From assembly GCA_016840515.1 (NCBI GenBank), contig JAEOSF010000030.1, positions 1 to 43,662 on the forward strand: a DNA stretch of 43,662 bases, written 5' to 3'. The stretch's first letter is position 1. Every line of letters starts with the position of its first letter. Origin of the DNA: Candidatus Borrarchaeum yapensis. GTDB lineage: Archaea; Asgardarchaeota; Sifarchaeia; Borrarchaeales; Borrarchaeaceae. A model generated the notes under the pieces. That model had not been told where the DNA came from and did not search any database. It was given only the letters and a program-made list of their open reading frames with translations. A program made the translations under genes and the position numbers. This document shows, in pieces, positions 34,364 to 43,136 of this stretch.

Positions 34364-35341
34364 CTAACTTCCATAAACTTCCATAAACCACTTTACAGTA
34401 TCTTTCATGGCCTCTTCAAAGGGCATTGGTTTCCAACCTAACTGACTTTCAGCTTTTGATGAATCTACTACGAATCCACCGTCCGCAAGAAAGCGAGCTG
34501 CAACTCTGTCAATAAATGGTTTTTTATCTGTAAATACCGATTTTATTTCTTGGAGAATAGCATAAGTTTTCAACATCATTTTTCCAGACGTTCTTTTAGG
34601 TTTCGGAATTCCTGTGAGCTTTTCTAGCGTGTCAAACATTTCTCCGATCGTCTTGACATATGCTCCAAAGAGATAAGACTCCTTTGGCTGCCCTTTCTCG
34701 ATTGCAAGTTTTATACCATCTATTACATCTCTTACATGAACAAACGTAAACTTTTTATCCGGCATAGGAATAGCGGGCATATCTCCTTTTATGTAATTTA
34801 TTATAAATTGACCGGTAAATTTTGTATCTCCTGGGCCTATTACTCCACAAGGCATAACTGTAATTGTATCTAGTCCCTCAGCACAACATTGCTGCCAAAG
34901 TTTGTGTGCTAAATGCTTTGTTTCTTCGTAATATGAAAGAAACTTACCAGGATGCTCAGAAGTCTCTGTCATAACCTTATCTTGATGGCCTAATGCTTCT
35001 TCAGTGCTACAATAAACAGATTTTGGCACTTCTAGTTCTTGTATAAGATCAAAAACATTTTGAGTGCCAATTACATTTGCGTTGTACATCTGTTTTTCAT
35101 TTACTTCCCCAATTTCGTACATTGCTGCAAAATGCATAACCATATCTACGTCTTTCATGGCATTATGCATCGATTCTTTATCTGTTACCGTACCTTCAAC
35201 CATATCTATACCGAGCTCTACTAATCTTTTGATATCACTTGTTGGGCGAATTAAGCACTTAAGATTATGCCCATCTTTAATTAATTGTTCAATTAAATAA
35301 CTTCCAATGAACCCTGTCCCTCCGGTAAGAAAAATATCCAT
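34364..35341 (-). CDS. NAD-dependent epimerase/dehydratase (extended SDR)
   Basis: Rossmann-fold extended short-chain dehydrogenase of 325 residues. FLTGGTGFIGSYLIEQL is the nucleotide-binding glycine motif right at the N-terminus. DVDMVMHFAAMYEIG follows, then the catalytic Tyr and Lys in LSYYEETKHLAHKL and TVMPCGVIGPGD. This group includes dihydroflavonol-reductase-like and sugar epimerases; the substrate is unknown. The frame runs 30 codons further upstream, but ATG 35341 gives the canonical start and has AGGTGG in front. A TATA string near 35372-35384 lies at the usual distance. Convergent with mfnD (six bases apart), divergent from the MtrA-like gene. Confidence 0.85.
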   Translation of the reverse strand: MDIFLTGGTGFIGSYLIEQLIKDGHNLKCLIRPTSDIKRLVELGIDMVEGTVTDKESMHNAMKDVDMVMHFAAMYEIGEVNEKQMYNANVIGTQNVFDLIQELEVPKSVYCSTEEALGHQDKVMTETSEHPGKFLSYYEETKHLAHKLWQQCCAEGLDTITVMPCGVIGPGDTKFTGQFIINYIKGDMPAIPMPDKKFTFVHVRDVIDGIKLAIEKGQPKESYLFGAYVKTIGEMFDTLEKLTGIPKPKRTSGKMMLKTYAILQEIKSVFTDKKPFIDRVAARFLADGGFVVDSSKAESQLGWKPMPFEEAMKDTVKWFMEVYGS

Positions 35342-35403
35342 ATAAAACCACCTGCTACTATAATGTACCTTTTTTATTATATATATTTGAATCTGCAAAT
35401 CAA

Positions 35404-35428
35404 ACATAAGGAGAAAAACATAAGGAGA
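35404..35428 (+). promoter_or_regulatory. Tandem duplicated ribosome site before the MtrA-like gene
   Basis: ACATAAGGAGA occurs twice, 35404-35414 and 35418-35428, with a 14-base period. Only the second is correctly spaced for ATG 35436. Confidence 0.5.
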
Positions 35429-35435
35429 CAATTAA

Positions 35436-36122
35436 ATGTTAAAGGTGGATCCCCATCCCGAATATCTTCCTGAAGAGGGCAGTTATATTCGAGGAAATCA
35501 TTTTTCTCCAGTTGCCGTAATGATTATCTTGAACCGTGATGCCGACAAGATTCCACCTGAAATTGAAAAACTTGTTAGAGCTGGAATCGAAAGCGGTGCA
35601 GCACTTTCTGGGACGGTACAAACTGAGAATATCGGTTTTGAAAAATTAGTATGCAATATTGTTGCAAATCCAAATATACGCTATTTAGTTCTAGGTGGTC
35701 CTGAATCTGAAGGACATTTGACTGGAGATGCTATGAAGGCCTTAATCTTTAATGGTGTTGATGAAAAAAAGCGTATTTTAGGAACAGAAGCGCCTCATCC
35801 TTTTCTATTTAATTTACCTATGGAGTTCATTGAGCGTTTCAGATCACAAATTTCATTAATTGACCTTCAATTTAAAAATGATCCAGATTTAATTCGACAA
35901 GCAGTTCATGCATGTTATCAAGAAGCGCCAGTGGAGTTCCTAGGTTATTCTCTATACGACCCTGGGGCATATCCAGCGCCACCTCTCAGTGGTAAGATAA
36001 CATGGCGTGTAACTCAGCCTTGGGGTGGGTCAATTGATGATGAGGAATTTGAAGCCTTGGAAAAATTGAAGGAATTAATAGAGCAAAGATTAAAAGAAAA
36101 ACGAAAGAAAGAAAGTGGATAG
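35436..36122 (+). CDS. MtrA-like corrinoid protein without membrane anchor
   Basis: Homologue of subunit A of tetrahydromethanopterin S-methyltransferase, which carries the cobamide that accepts the methyl group from methyl-H4MPT. SYIRGNHFSPVAV, GAALSGTVQTENIGFEKLVCNIVANPNIRYLVLGGPESEGHLTGDAM and NGVDEKKRILG are the family core. His94 in GHLTG aligns, by my reading, with the cobalt-ligating His84 of methanogen MtrA. The 228-residue protein ends in a charged helix (LKELIEQRLKEKRKK) and lacks the C-terminal membrane helix of MtrA. No other mtr gene is adjacent. It is therefore probably a soluble corrinoid methyl carrier working with an MtrH-type methyltransferase encoded elsewhere. The gene follows a duplicated ribosome site. 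Confidence 0.85.
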   Translation: MLKVDPHPEYLPEEGSYIRGNHFSPVAVMIILNRDADKIPPEIEKLVRAGIESGAALSGTVQTENIGFEKLVCNIVANPNIRYLVLGGPESEGHLTGDAMKALIFNGVDEKKRILGTEAPHPFLFNLPMEFIERFRSQISLIDLQFKNDPDLIRQAVHACYQEAPVEFLGYSLYDPGAYPAPPLSGKITWRVTQPWGGSIDDEEFEALEKLKELIEQRLKEKRKKESG

Positions 36123-36144
36123 ATTGTATTGACACCACACGGTA

Positions 36145-36774
36145 TTAGAGTAAGCTTGGAATGATTGAAAGAGAAATACCGACAAACACTAAAAGGATAA
36201 ATTGAGCAATAGCCAGAATTCCAAGGATTGTACTAATAACGGGATTTCCTAATACCATGCTAATAAGTTTTAATGTGTCTTCAAACCATTTAAAGGGCCA
36301 ATAGAACAGCGCTCCAACTACAACAAAGGCTACGCCGAGTACCCACCAATAACCCGTCAAAGAAATGCTGAAATAATTGAATATCAAAATTACAGCACCT
36401 ACACCTATGAGCCCTCCTATCAATCCTACTAAAGCGGCCCAAGGAAACTTAACAATTGGCTTCAATATCTGGGCGATGCCGATCGCTACAAGCAAAACAA
36501 TTGTTGCGATATCACCAAGCCATACTGGTGGAATAATGAGCGTAAATGCAGTAGAAGGTGTTATCCAAATAGCAACAGCTGTTATTATGCAGGCAATGCC
36601 TATTATTGGTCCACAAGCAGAGAAAAACTTAACCGCATTATATCCAAATCTTTCTTCTTCAGAGACTCCATCAAAGTCTATCCCCTTTAAGGTTAGCCAA
36701 GATGTAGCAAGTGCTCCTGCTATTAGAAGCACAAAAGGTGCACTGATCGCTAAAATTGTTATACCATCAGCCAT
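36145..36774 (-). CDS. Multi-spanning membrane protein, function unknown
   Basis: The 209 residues are nearly all hydrophobic, with about six to seven helices (for example ISAPFVLLIAGALATSW, LVGLIGGLIGVGAVILIF and YWWVLGVAFVVVGALFYWPF). The segment GIDFDGVSEEERFGYNAVKFF forms a short loop. No transporter or enzyme motif is recognised. The frame extends 15 codons upstream, but ATG 36774 has GAGG at the right distance. Convergent with the MtrA-like gene. Confidence 0.65.
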   Translation of the reverse strand: MADGITILAISAPFVLLIAGALATSWLTLKGIDFDGVSEEERFGYNAVKFFSACGPIIGIACIITAVAIWITPSTAFTLIIPPVWLGDIATIVLLVAIGIAQILKPIVKFPWAALVGLIGGLIGVGAVILIFNYFSISLTGYWWVLGVAFVVVGALFYWPFKWFEDTLKLISMVLGNPVISTILGILAIAQFILLVFVGISLSIIPSLL

Positions 36775-36966
36775 GATTTTTTCCTCATTTTTCTTTAAAT
36801 GGTGCCATTCGCAAACCAATTAATAATTTTTTCGGCATCTTTAATATAAGCTTCGTAAATTAATTTTTATACTTTTTTGTATGACTAGTAGTTATGTGCA
36901 TTCGATAAGATAGTTTTCTCAACCTTTAGTTAATTTTATAATGCAAAAGCCTTTAATAAATTCATT

Positions 36967-37650
36967 ATGACAAAATTTATTGATTTAAGTCACGATTTTG
37001 AAGACAATATGCCTGGTTTTAAATTGAAGAATGAAGATGGAACAATTAAGCAATATACTGCAAAGATCCACCCATTCTTAACACATGAACAAATGAAATC
37101 AAAATATAAAGGCAAGTGTTCGTTTGAGATTACAGAAATAACTTTCCAAACCTCGGTAGGAACATATCTTGATTCCCCATACCACAGATATCCAAAAGGT
37201 CGAGACATAAGTGAAATCACGATTGATGAAGTAATTTTGCCTGGTGTCGTTATTGATGTTAGAGGGAGACGTGAATTTGAAGCTATTGGTACAGAAATAA
37301 TCGCTAGTAATTTGGATTTAAAAGAAAAAGCGGTGCTTTTCAATTTTGGTTGGGATAAGCATTGGGGAACTGAACAATATCAGTCTTATCCATTTATTGG
37401 TAAAGAACTCATTGAATACTTAATTAAATCAGGCATTAGACTTGTTGGTGTCGATACCGTGAACATAGATAATTCTAAAGATTTAACCAGACCTGCACAT
37501 ACGTATTTCCTAAAAGAGGAAATCTTAATTGTTGAAAACTTAATGAATTTAGATAAGCTTTATGATAAAAAATTCAGATTCTTTGCCGTTCCAATTAAGG
37601 GAAAAAAAGTTGCTGCGATGCCAATACGCGCTTTTGCTGAGATATTATAA
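36967..37650 (+). CDS. Cyclase-family (kynurenine formamidase-like) metal hydrolase
   Basis: Member of the cyclase/KynB-like family, which hydrolyses amides or lactones with a divalent metal. It begins KFIDLSHDFEDNMPGF. The family metal motif, usually HxGTHxDxPxH, reads SVGTYLDSPYHRYPKG here, so two of the usual histidines are Ser and Tyr while Asp and the last His remain. The C-terminal part has VGVDTVNIDN and FAVPIKGKKVAAMPIRAFAE. At 227 residues it has the family length. The substrate is unknown. ATG 36967 is about 28 bases after TTTATAATG, so probably leaderless or nearly so. Confidence 0.78.
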   Translation: MTKFIDLSHDFEDNMPGFKLKNEDGTIKQYTAKIHPFLTHEQMKSKYKGKCSFEITEITFQTSVGTYLDSPYHRYPKGRDISEITIDEVILPGVVIDVRGRREFEAIGTEIIASNLDLKEKAVLFNFGWDKHWGTEQYQSYPFIGKELIEYLIKSGIRLVGVDTVNIDNSKDLTRPAHTYFLKEEILIVENLMNLDKLYDKKFRFFAVPIKGKKVAAMPIRAFAEIL

Positions 37651-37752
37651 AATAAAGGTTTGGTCAAAGCAAATTTGCACAAGCAAAACGTAGTATTCAA
37701 AGTTTATACCCGCAATAGACACAAAACTTGTTATGAATCAGAGATGCGGAAA

Positions 37753-39144
37753 TTACTGTTGGTTTTCTTGCTTACGGAATGAAATAATTACTGTATATAC
37801 AAAGAGACCTAATATAATTCCCCAAAACCCTAAATAAGAACTTATAAATAAAAAGTCCGATACCTGTTCCGTTCCAATTGAAATGCCTAAAACTGAAAAC
37901 ATTCCTCCTATTTCAAGAATGATTCCAAAAAAGGTAAATAGGAGCAATATCAATCCAAATATTAAATTGGGGTACGCATTTGGAACTTCAGTAGTGAGGG
38001 GTGTGTCATCAAAAACTTTATCATATGTCTGATTCTGAAAATCCTCTTCAGACTTAATGTTGAACGTTTCTAGCTTTTTATCCCATGCGGCGTAATATTC
38101 TCGCAATTTATCTCCATTTTCATCTAAAGCTCCTTGAATGTAGAGAAATCCCATCGCAATTAGTGATACAATTGGACCTAGATAGAAATTTGATGTCCCG
38201 CCACTTGTATTTATTTGGCTTAATCCAATTAGTGGAAGTATTGTACTCAGGGAATCTTGAGCATATCCTATGATGCCTGGAATGATAATAACTGTGAAAA
38301 ATGTTAAAGACGAAGCTACCTGACTAACAGTATAACCTACTCGCCAATTTTTCTTTAGAAGAGAAAAAATACTGGTTAGACATAGGAATCCGTAGAGCAC
38401 TTCGGCTGATAAGAACCACAATATCACTAAACCGCCAAAAATTCTATAGAAGAAAAGCACTTCACCAGCAATAAGAAGAAGAATGAACAGTAATATCCAG
38501 GGCAAAGGAAGAAAAATAAAAAACCAATAGCTCTTATTTCGAACTTTTTCTGAATATTTATCATTAAATAACCGCATAGTTCCCCTAGCTGACATAAATG
38601 CTGTTATGAACAGAAGACCATAAACTATCCAAATAATACTAAAAAAAACTGCAGCATATATACCAATTAGTACAAGGCGCATTTCGAGCACAAAAAAGAT
38701 TTCCGTAACAGCAACGAATACAAGAAGAGATAAGAAGATTAAAATTCCAACTATTCTAGGCAAATGGCTTTCTTTTTTATCCTTTAAGTCAGGAGAAGAA
38801 TAATATTTCATTTTTAGGAGTGGATTTCTTTCCGGAAATAAGGCATGCACTTTTGTACTCCGATATAAACGTACTAGTTTTATAAAAATGAATAAACACA
38901 ATAACAAGAAAAAAGGCAAAACATACAGGTTTAAACGTAGTAAAAACCTCGTTTCTCCAAACCTTACAATCAGAAAGGTTAGTGATGTATAGAAGACAGT
39001 CATAGAAGTAAATAGAAGAGCAATTAGCTTCAATAGATAGCAAGTTTCTGGTGTCTGCCACAAGAATTTTATTCCATCAAAATAGCGTCGCACAGAAACC
39101 ATTTTCTTTAATTTTGATTCAGTTGAAACCGAGATCTCCTCCAT
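37753..39144 (-). CDS. Large membrane protein with about 10 helices, function unknown
   Basis: The 463 residues hold roughly ten hydrophobic helices grouped in three blocks: residues 35-105 (two to three), 130-330 (six to seven) and 395-455 (two). A hydrophilic stretch (about 335-390, DENGDKLREYYAAWDKKLETF) lies on one side. No recognised transporter motif. It starts at ATG 39144 with little leader and is flanked by oppositely oriented genes, so it is a single transcription unit. Confidence 0.7.
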   Translation of the reverse strand: MEEISVSTESKLKKMVSVRRYFDGIKFLWQTPETCYLLKLIALLFTSMTVFYTSLTFLIVRFGETRFLLRLNLYVLPFFLLLCLFIFIKLVRLYRSTKVHALFPERNPLLKMKYYSSPDLKDKKESHLPRIVGILIFLSLLVFVAVTEIFFVLEMRLVLIGIYAAVFFSIIWIVYGLLFITAFMSARGTMRLFNDKYSEKVRNKSYWFFIFLPLPWILLFILLLIAGEVLFFYRIFGGLVILWFLSAEVLYGFLCLTSIFSLLKKNWRVGYTVSQVASSLTFFTVIIIPGIIGYAQDSLSTILPLIGLSQINTSGGTSNFYLGPIVSLIAMGFLYIQGALDENGDKLREYYAAWDKKLETFNIKSEEDFQNQTYDKVFDDTPLTTEVPNAYPNLIFGLILLLFTFFGIILEIGGMFSVLGISIGTEQVSDFLFISSYLGFWGIILGLFVYTVIISFRKQENQQ

Positions 39145-39338
39145 GGATTTCCCTTTGTCTATTAAGGCGGAAATTAGAGTAAATGTATTTCATTTTAATC
39201 TTATATAATTATTGTCACAAAATAGATTTTAAGACGTCAACATTTACTTAGTTTGGTTTTAAGAATTGTTTTTTTAATGCTAAAATATAATGCGAATGAA
39301 AATAAAATAGTTGAGAATTAAGAGATAGTTTTAACACC

Positions 39339-39347
39339 AATATATAC
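39339..39347 (+). promoter_or_regulatory. TATA box of mfnF
   Basis: AATATATAC is centred 36 bases before the TTG start at 39379, and GGAG at 39364-39367 would be the ribosome site. Confidence 0.45.
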
Positions 39348-39378
39348 CCCTCAACAAATAAATGGAGTTGTCAAGCCT

Positions 39379-40425
39379 TTGACAAGAATACTTGGATTGG
39401 ATATTGGTGGCGCAAATATTAAAGCAGCACTGATAACATATTTTGAAGGTGAAATTCAAAACATTAGAACAAAGGCAATATATTTTCCTATCTGGAAAAG
39501 ACATCACGAACTTTCATCTCTCTTAAACCAATTAAAAGTCAAGTTTTGTAACAATAGTCTTGATTCAGTCGGATTAGTTATGACCGCTGAACTATCCGAT
39601 GTATATAGGACGAAAAGGGAAGGTGTTCTCGATATATTAAAAATTACTGAGACTGCCTTTGAAAACATTTCAATTCACACTATCGATATTTACGGTGAGA
39701 TGCGAGATATTGAGGAAGCAAAACGATCGCCTTTGAATTTTGCAGCCGCAAATTGGTGTGCAACAGCAAAACTAATTGCAGAAACTTTTTCAACAGGCTT
39801 ATTTGTTGATACAGGGTCGACTACCACTGATATTATCCCTTTTCAAGATGGCAATGTTCTTACATTTGGAAAAAACGATTTAGACCGACTTATTTCTGGT
39901 GAACTTGTTTATACGGGGGCATTACGAACAAATGTGGCAACAATCGTTACACATGTTCCTGTGAAAAATAAACTTATTCGGGTGTGTCCTGAATATTTTG
40001 CAATATCAGCAGACGTTCATTTGGTCTTAGAACATATAACTTCAGGAGAATATTCATGTGAAACTCCTGATGGACGAGGAAAAACAAAAGAATATGCACT
40101 TGAAAGATTGGCACGCACAATCTGTGCTGATATTGAACTTCTAGAAACAGAAGAACTTGAAAATATTGCTCAATATGTTTATTTAAAGCAAGTTACAGAG
40201 ATAAGCAACGGAATTAACCGTGTGATAACTAATGAAATGAAAACTTTTGATCAAAAAATAGAGTGTGTTCTTACAGGGGTAGGAAAGGATTTTCTAGCGA
40301 AGCCAGCAGCGCAAAAAGGTGGTATCAAACAATTTCACGACCTTGATGAAATATGGACAGGCGATCTTGCGTTATGCGCTCCTTCAGCAGCCATAGCAAT
40401 TCTGACAGCACGGCTTTATAGATAA
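39379..40425 (+). CDS. mfnF: (4-{4-[2-(gamma-L-glutamylamino)ethyl]phenoxymethyl}furan-2-yl)methanamine synthase
   Basis: Couples the furan diphosphate to glutamyl-tyramine, building the methanofuran core; its family is also named hydantoinase/oxoprolinase-like H4MPT-linked C1 transfer protein. The ASKHA-type nucleotide fold is evident: ILGLDIGGANIKAALI at the N-terminus, LFVDTGSTTTDIIPF in the middle and CVLTGVGKDFLAKPA near the end. Its 348 residues suit the family. The start is TTG, the only in-frame start ahead of the conserved GLDIGG. It is followed after 21 bases by a phosphoesterase and then lipoate ligase on the same strand. Confidence 0.9.
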   Translation: MTRILGLDIGGANIKAALITYFEGEIQNIRTKAIYFPIWKRHHELSSLLNQLKVKFCNNSLDSVGLVMTAELSDVYRTKREGVLDILKITETAFENISIHTIDIYGEMRDIEEAKRSPLNFAAANWCATAKLIAETFSTGLFVDTGSTTTDIIPFQDGNVLTFGKNDLDRLISGELVYTGALRTNVATIVTHVPVKNKLIRVCPEYFAISADVHLVLEHITSGEYSCETPDGRGKTKEYALERLARTICADIELLETEELENIAQYVYLKQVTEISNGINRVITNEMKTFDQKIECVLTGVGKDFLAKPAAQKGGIKQFHDLDEIWTGDLALCAPSAAIAILTARLYR

Positions 40426-40446
40426 GAGAATTTAAGGTGTATAATA

Positions 40447-40959
40447 ATGACCGAAAAATCGCAAAAGGTTGGTTTAATTTCAGATACTCACATCCCTGTT
40501 GTTGCAAAAGCAATTCCAGAAAATGTTATTCATATTTTCAGGAAGAACAAAGTAGCTTTAATCCTTCACGCTGGTGACCTAGTTTCTTTAGCTGTGATAG
40601 ATGAATTAAATAAAATTGCTCCCGCCGTTCTTGCAGTACATGGAAACATGGATTCTCTAGGAGTATCAACTCAACTGCCTGAAATCAATGAAACAGAAAT
40701 ATTAGGTCATAAAATTGGCGTTATTCATGGAAGTGGTGGTCCTCAAGGATTCATCGAAAAAGTTGAAGATATGATTAGGGGAAAAGATTACGAAATCGTT
40801 GTTTGTGGGCACTTACACAATGCATTTGTAGAAAAAAAGTTTGGGAGGCTTTTTGTGAATCCTGGTTCTCCAACTGATAAGCGTTGGGCAGAAAGAAATA
40901 CTGTTGGAATTCTTGAGATAACATCCCAAGACGTAAATCCAAAGATCATTGAGATTTAA
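40447..40959 (+). CDS. YfcE/MJ0936-type metallophosphoesterase
   Basis: Calcineurin-like phosphodiesterase of 170 residues. Metal-binding motifs in order: GLISDTHIP, LHAGDLVS, AVHGNMDS, GVIHGSGG, VVCGHLHNA and FVNPGSPTDKRW. This is the complete set for the MJ0936 family of Mn/Ni phosphodiesterases. The physiological substrate is unknown. It is 21 bases behind mfnF, so likely co-transcribed; a role in a phosphorylated intermediate of the same pathway is possible but speculative. Confidence 0.88.
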   Translation: MTEKSQKVGLISDTHIPVVAKAIPENVIHIFRKNKVALILHAGDLVSLAVIDELNKIAPAVLAVHGNMDSLGVSTQLPEINETEILGHKIGVIHGSGGPQGFIEKVEDMIRGKDYEIVVCGHLHNAFVEKKFGRLFVNPGSPTDKRWAERNTVGILEITSQDVNPKIIEI

Positions 40960-41002
40960 ACCTTCTTACAAGCAGCTAATTTCCGAATTTGGTGCGTTTT
41001 TC

Positions 41003-42022
41003 ATGGCAAAATGGAGATTACTTTATCTAGATCGCGTAGATCCGCTGTGGACTCAAACTGTGTGGCATGCTACTGCATTATATGTTTCAGCAAACCTCGA
41101 TACTGCTATGAACACTCTTCTAATTGAATTTACAGACGGAAAACTAGTGAGTTGTGGACAAAGCCAAAATGTGTATTCAGAAGTCAATATTAACTATTGT
41201 AAGAAGAATGATATCCCCTTTACAAGAAGAATGACAGGAGGAGGAACTGTCATGCTCGATAAAGGACAGGTTTTTTACCATGTCATTCTTAAAGGCTATC
41301 ATTTTCCCTTAAAAAACAAAATTCTTTACGATAAAGCACTTAAAGGACCGTTGCAGTATTTAAGATCACTCGGGCTTGATGCTTATCAAGATATGAATGA
41401 CATTTTAATTGGGGATCGCAAGATCTCTGGGAATGGTGCGGGTTCCATAGAATCTACAGGCGTAGTTTGTGGCAATGTTATTGCCGATTTCGATTATAAG
41501 ACCTGTGTTGAAACATTAAAATTCCCAACAACAGGATTTAAGCATCGTTTTGCCGAGCTGCTGCCGGCTCATATTACCACGTTAAATCGTGAGCTGAACT
41601 GTAAGGAAATGAATCGAGAAGATATAGCCAAAGATCTTACTAAAGCCTTTGAAAAGGCGTTAAAAATCGAGTTTAAACAGGATGAATTAACAGAATGGGA
41701 AATAAATAAACTCAATGAATTAAATGAACAATATGTCACTGATGAATGGATCTTCATGCCAGAGTATTACAAAGAGAGTGAAAAGACAAGAGAATTCATT
41801 AAAGTAACACGTGGTCTGGGCATTATCCACTTTACAGAAGGATTTGAGGCAGATGTCATTTTAAGAGGCAAACAAATATCGCAAATCGATATTTTTGATA
41901 GCGAATATGCGTTTTTAAATGAGTTAACAGGACAAGATATTTTTGAAATTAAACCGTTTCAAGATGCGATCTTAGAGACTTTTAGAAAGAAATTAGAAAA
42001 ATATTATTATTATACTCAATGA
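41003..42022 (+). CDS. lplA: Lipoate-protein ligase A with fused C-terminal (LplB-like) domain
   Basis: Activates lipoate with ATP and attaches it to lipoyl domains (GcvH or 2-oxoacid dehydrogenase E2). RRMTGGGTVMLDKGQVFYHVI is the lipoate-binding RRxxGGGxV motif, and ILIGDRKISGNG carries the catalytic lysine. Residues from about 245 to the end (DEWIFMPEYYKESEKTREF and the following beta-rich part) correspond to the accessory C-terminal domain that many archaea encode separately as LplB. The frame opens at a TTG inside the previous gene; ATG 41003 with GGTG upstream gives 339 residues and is preferred. Confidence 0.88.
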   Translation: MAKWRLLYLDRVDPLWTQTVWHATALYVSANLDTAMNTLLIEFTDGKLVSCGQSQNVYSEVNINYCKKNDIPFTRRMTGGGTVMLDKGQVFYHVILKGYHFPLKNKILYDKALKGPLQYLRSLGLDAYQDMNDILIGDRKISGNGAGSIESTGVVCGNVIADFDYKTCVETLKFPTTGFKHRFAELLPAHITTLNRELNCKEMNREDIAKDLTKAFEKALKIEFKQDELTEWEINKLNELNEQYVTDEWIFMPEYYKESEKTREFIKVTRGLGIIHFTEGFEADVILRGKQISQIDIFDSEYAFLNELTGQDIFEIKPFQDAILETFRKKLEKYYYYTQ

Positions 42023-42025
42023 TGC

Positions 42026-42742
42026 TCAATGGAAAATGGCATAAATACGTTCAGCTTTCTTTTTTCCAATTCCTGGTACTTGTTGAAGTCTATTAATAGA
42101 TGCTGTTGCTATTCCACGTATCGTATTGAAATGTTCAAGAAGTACTTTCGCTAAGGAATCCCCAATTAATGGGATTGACGCTAGAACATAAGATTTCTGA
42201 TCTTTTTTGGGTAATGTTGACCGTTTTGGTTTTCTGTACCATCGTCCTTGAGGGAGTTTATCATTTTTTCCTTGTTGTTCTCTTTTGATTGTGATTTTTA
42301 GAAATGATTTAAACGCATCTATATCGTTTTCAATCGATACTATCGGAGTATTATACACAAAAAGAATTTCCTGTTGTGATCCAACAATTTGTCCCCAAAA
42401 AGATGAAAGGTCACCATTTGGATTTATCTCTGGTAAACTAGAAAGATATTCACCACAAAAGCCATGAAGTAAAAGCATATGTCTTTTTATGGGAAATCCG
42501 AGTATTTGATCTGTTTTCATAAAATTTAATAACTGTTGCCAGAGCCTATTTGACCTTATTGAGCTGATAAAATCATTGATTCTCTTTCGCTCAATAATAA
42601 TAACTTGATTGTTTTGATCAATTATTAGAAAATCACCTAATGGCAGTTGTTGCACTTTACATGTTAATCCCAATTCTTGTGCAATTTCGCGTGCAGAATT
42701 AGTAATTTCATTCGATTCTCTATTATCTATAATCAACTTCAT
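42026..42742 (-). CDS. XPF/ERCC4-family nuclease with C-terminal HhH (no helicase)
   Basis: Structure-specific DNA nuclease for flaps and forks. The ERCC4 active site is in order: LIIDNRES at the N-terminus, LPLGDFLI and IIIERKRINDFISSIRSNRLWQQL. The C-terminal ~55 residues are a tandem helix-hairpin-helix, LASIPLIGDSLAKVLLEHF and LQQVPGIGKKKAERIYAIF. At 238 residues it is the short XPF form seen in crenarchaea and others, without the Hef helicase. I do not see a clear PCNA-binding motif at the end of the chain. It is convergent with lplA, three bases apart. Confidence 0.9.
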   Translation of the reverse strand: MKLIIDNRESNEITNSAREIAQELGLTCKVQQLPLGDFLIIDQNNQVIIIERKRINDFISSIRSNRLWQQLLNFMKTDQILGFPIKRHMLLLHGFCGEYLSSLPEINPNGDLSSFWGQIVGSQQEILFVYNTPIVSIENDIDAFKSFLKITIKREQQGKNDKLPQGRWYRKPKRSTLPKKDQKSYVLASIPLIGDSLAKVLLEHFNTIRGIATASINRLQQVPGIGKKKAERIYAIFH

Positions 42743-42947
42743 CTAAATCACTCTGAATGTTATTGAATTTTTAAGAGTTTAAAAATCTAAAGATTAGTCT
42801 AATAAATCAAACCAGACAAATTAAAAAAGACAAGAAAAGAATTCGTGACAAAATCAATTATTTCTTTCAAAAAAATTGAAAGCGTCAATGAAGTGAGCTA
42901 GTAAACTTAAAGGGAGTTCAGAAAAAAGAGGATTTACAAAGGATATT

Positions 42948-43136
42948 TCACATGGTCTCTTCGATGGTCCTTTGTATTGGAGCAACTTGTATAATATTAT
43001 CCTCAACAATCTTAGTTTCATTCAACAATGGACAGTCTTCTTTAAGAATCTCCCATAAATCATGTTTCTTAAGAGCACATTTGTTTTCATAATACCAGAA
43101 ATCACATACATATTTTCCAAGTAGACACATTTTCAA
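42948..43136 (-). CDS. Possible small Cys-rich protein (62 residues)
   Basis: The frame starts at TTG 43136, five bases behind AAAGGA, with an in-frame ATG two codons later. CLLGKYVCDFWYYENKC and a further Cys (EDCPLLNE) give four cysteines with aromatic residues between, which suggests a metal or Fe-S site. The rest is acidic and helical. A TATA-like CCATTTATAC lies upstream at about 43226-43235. No family is recognised; real but uncertain. Confidence 0.4.
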   Translation of the reverse strand: MKMCLLGKYVCDFWYYENKCALKKHDLWEILKEDCPLLNETKIVEDNIIQVAPIQRTIEETM

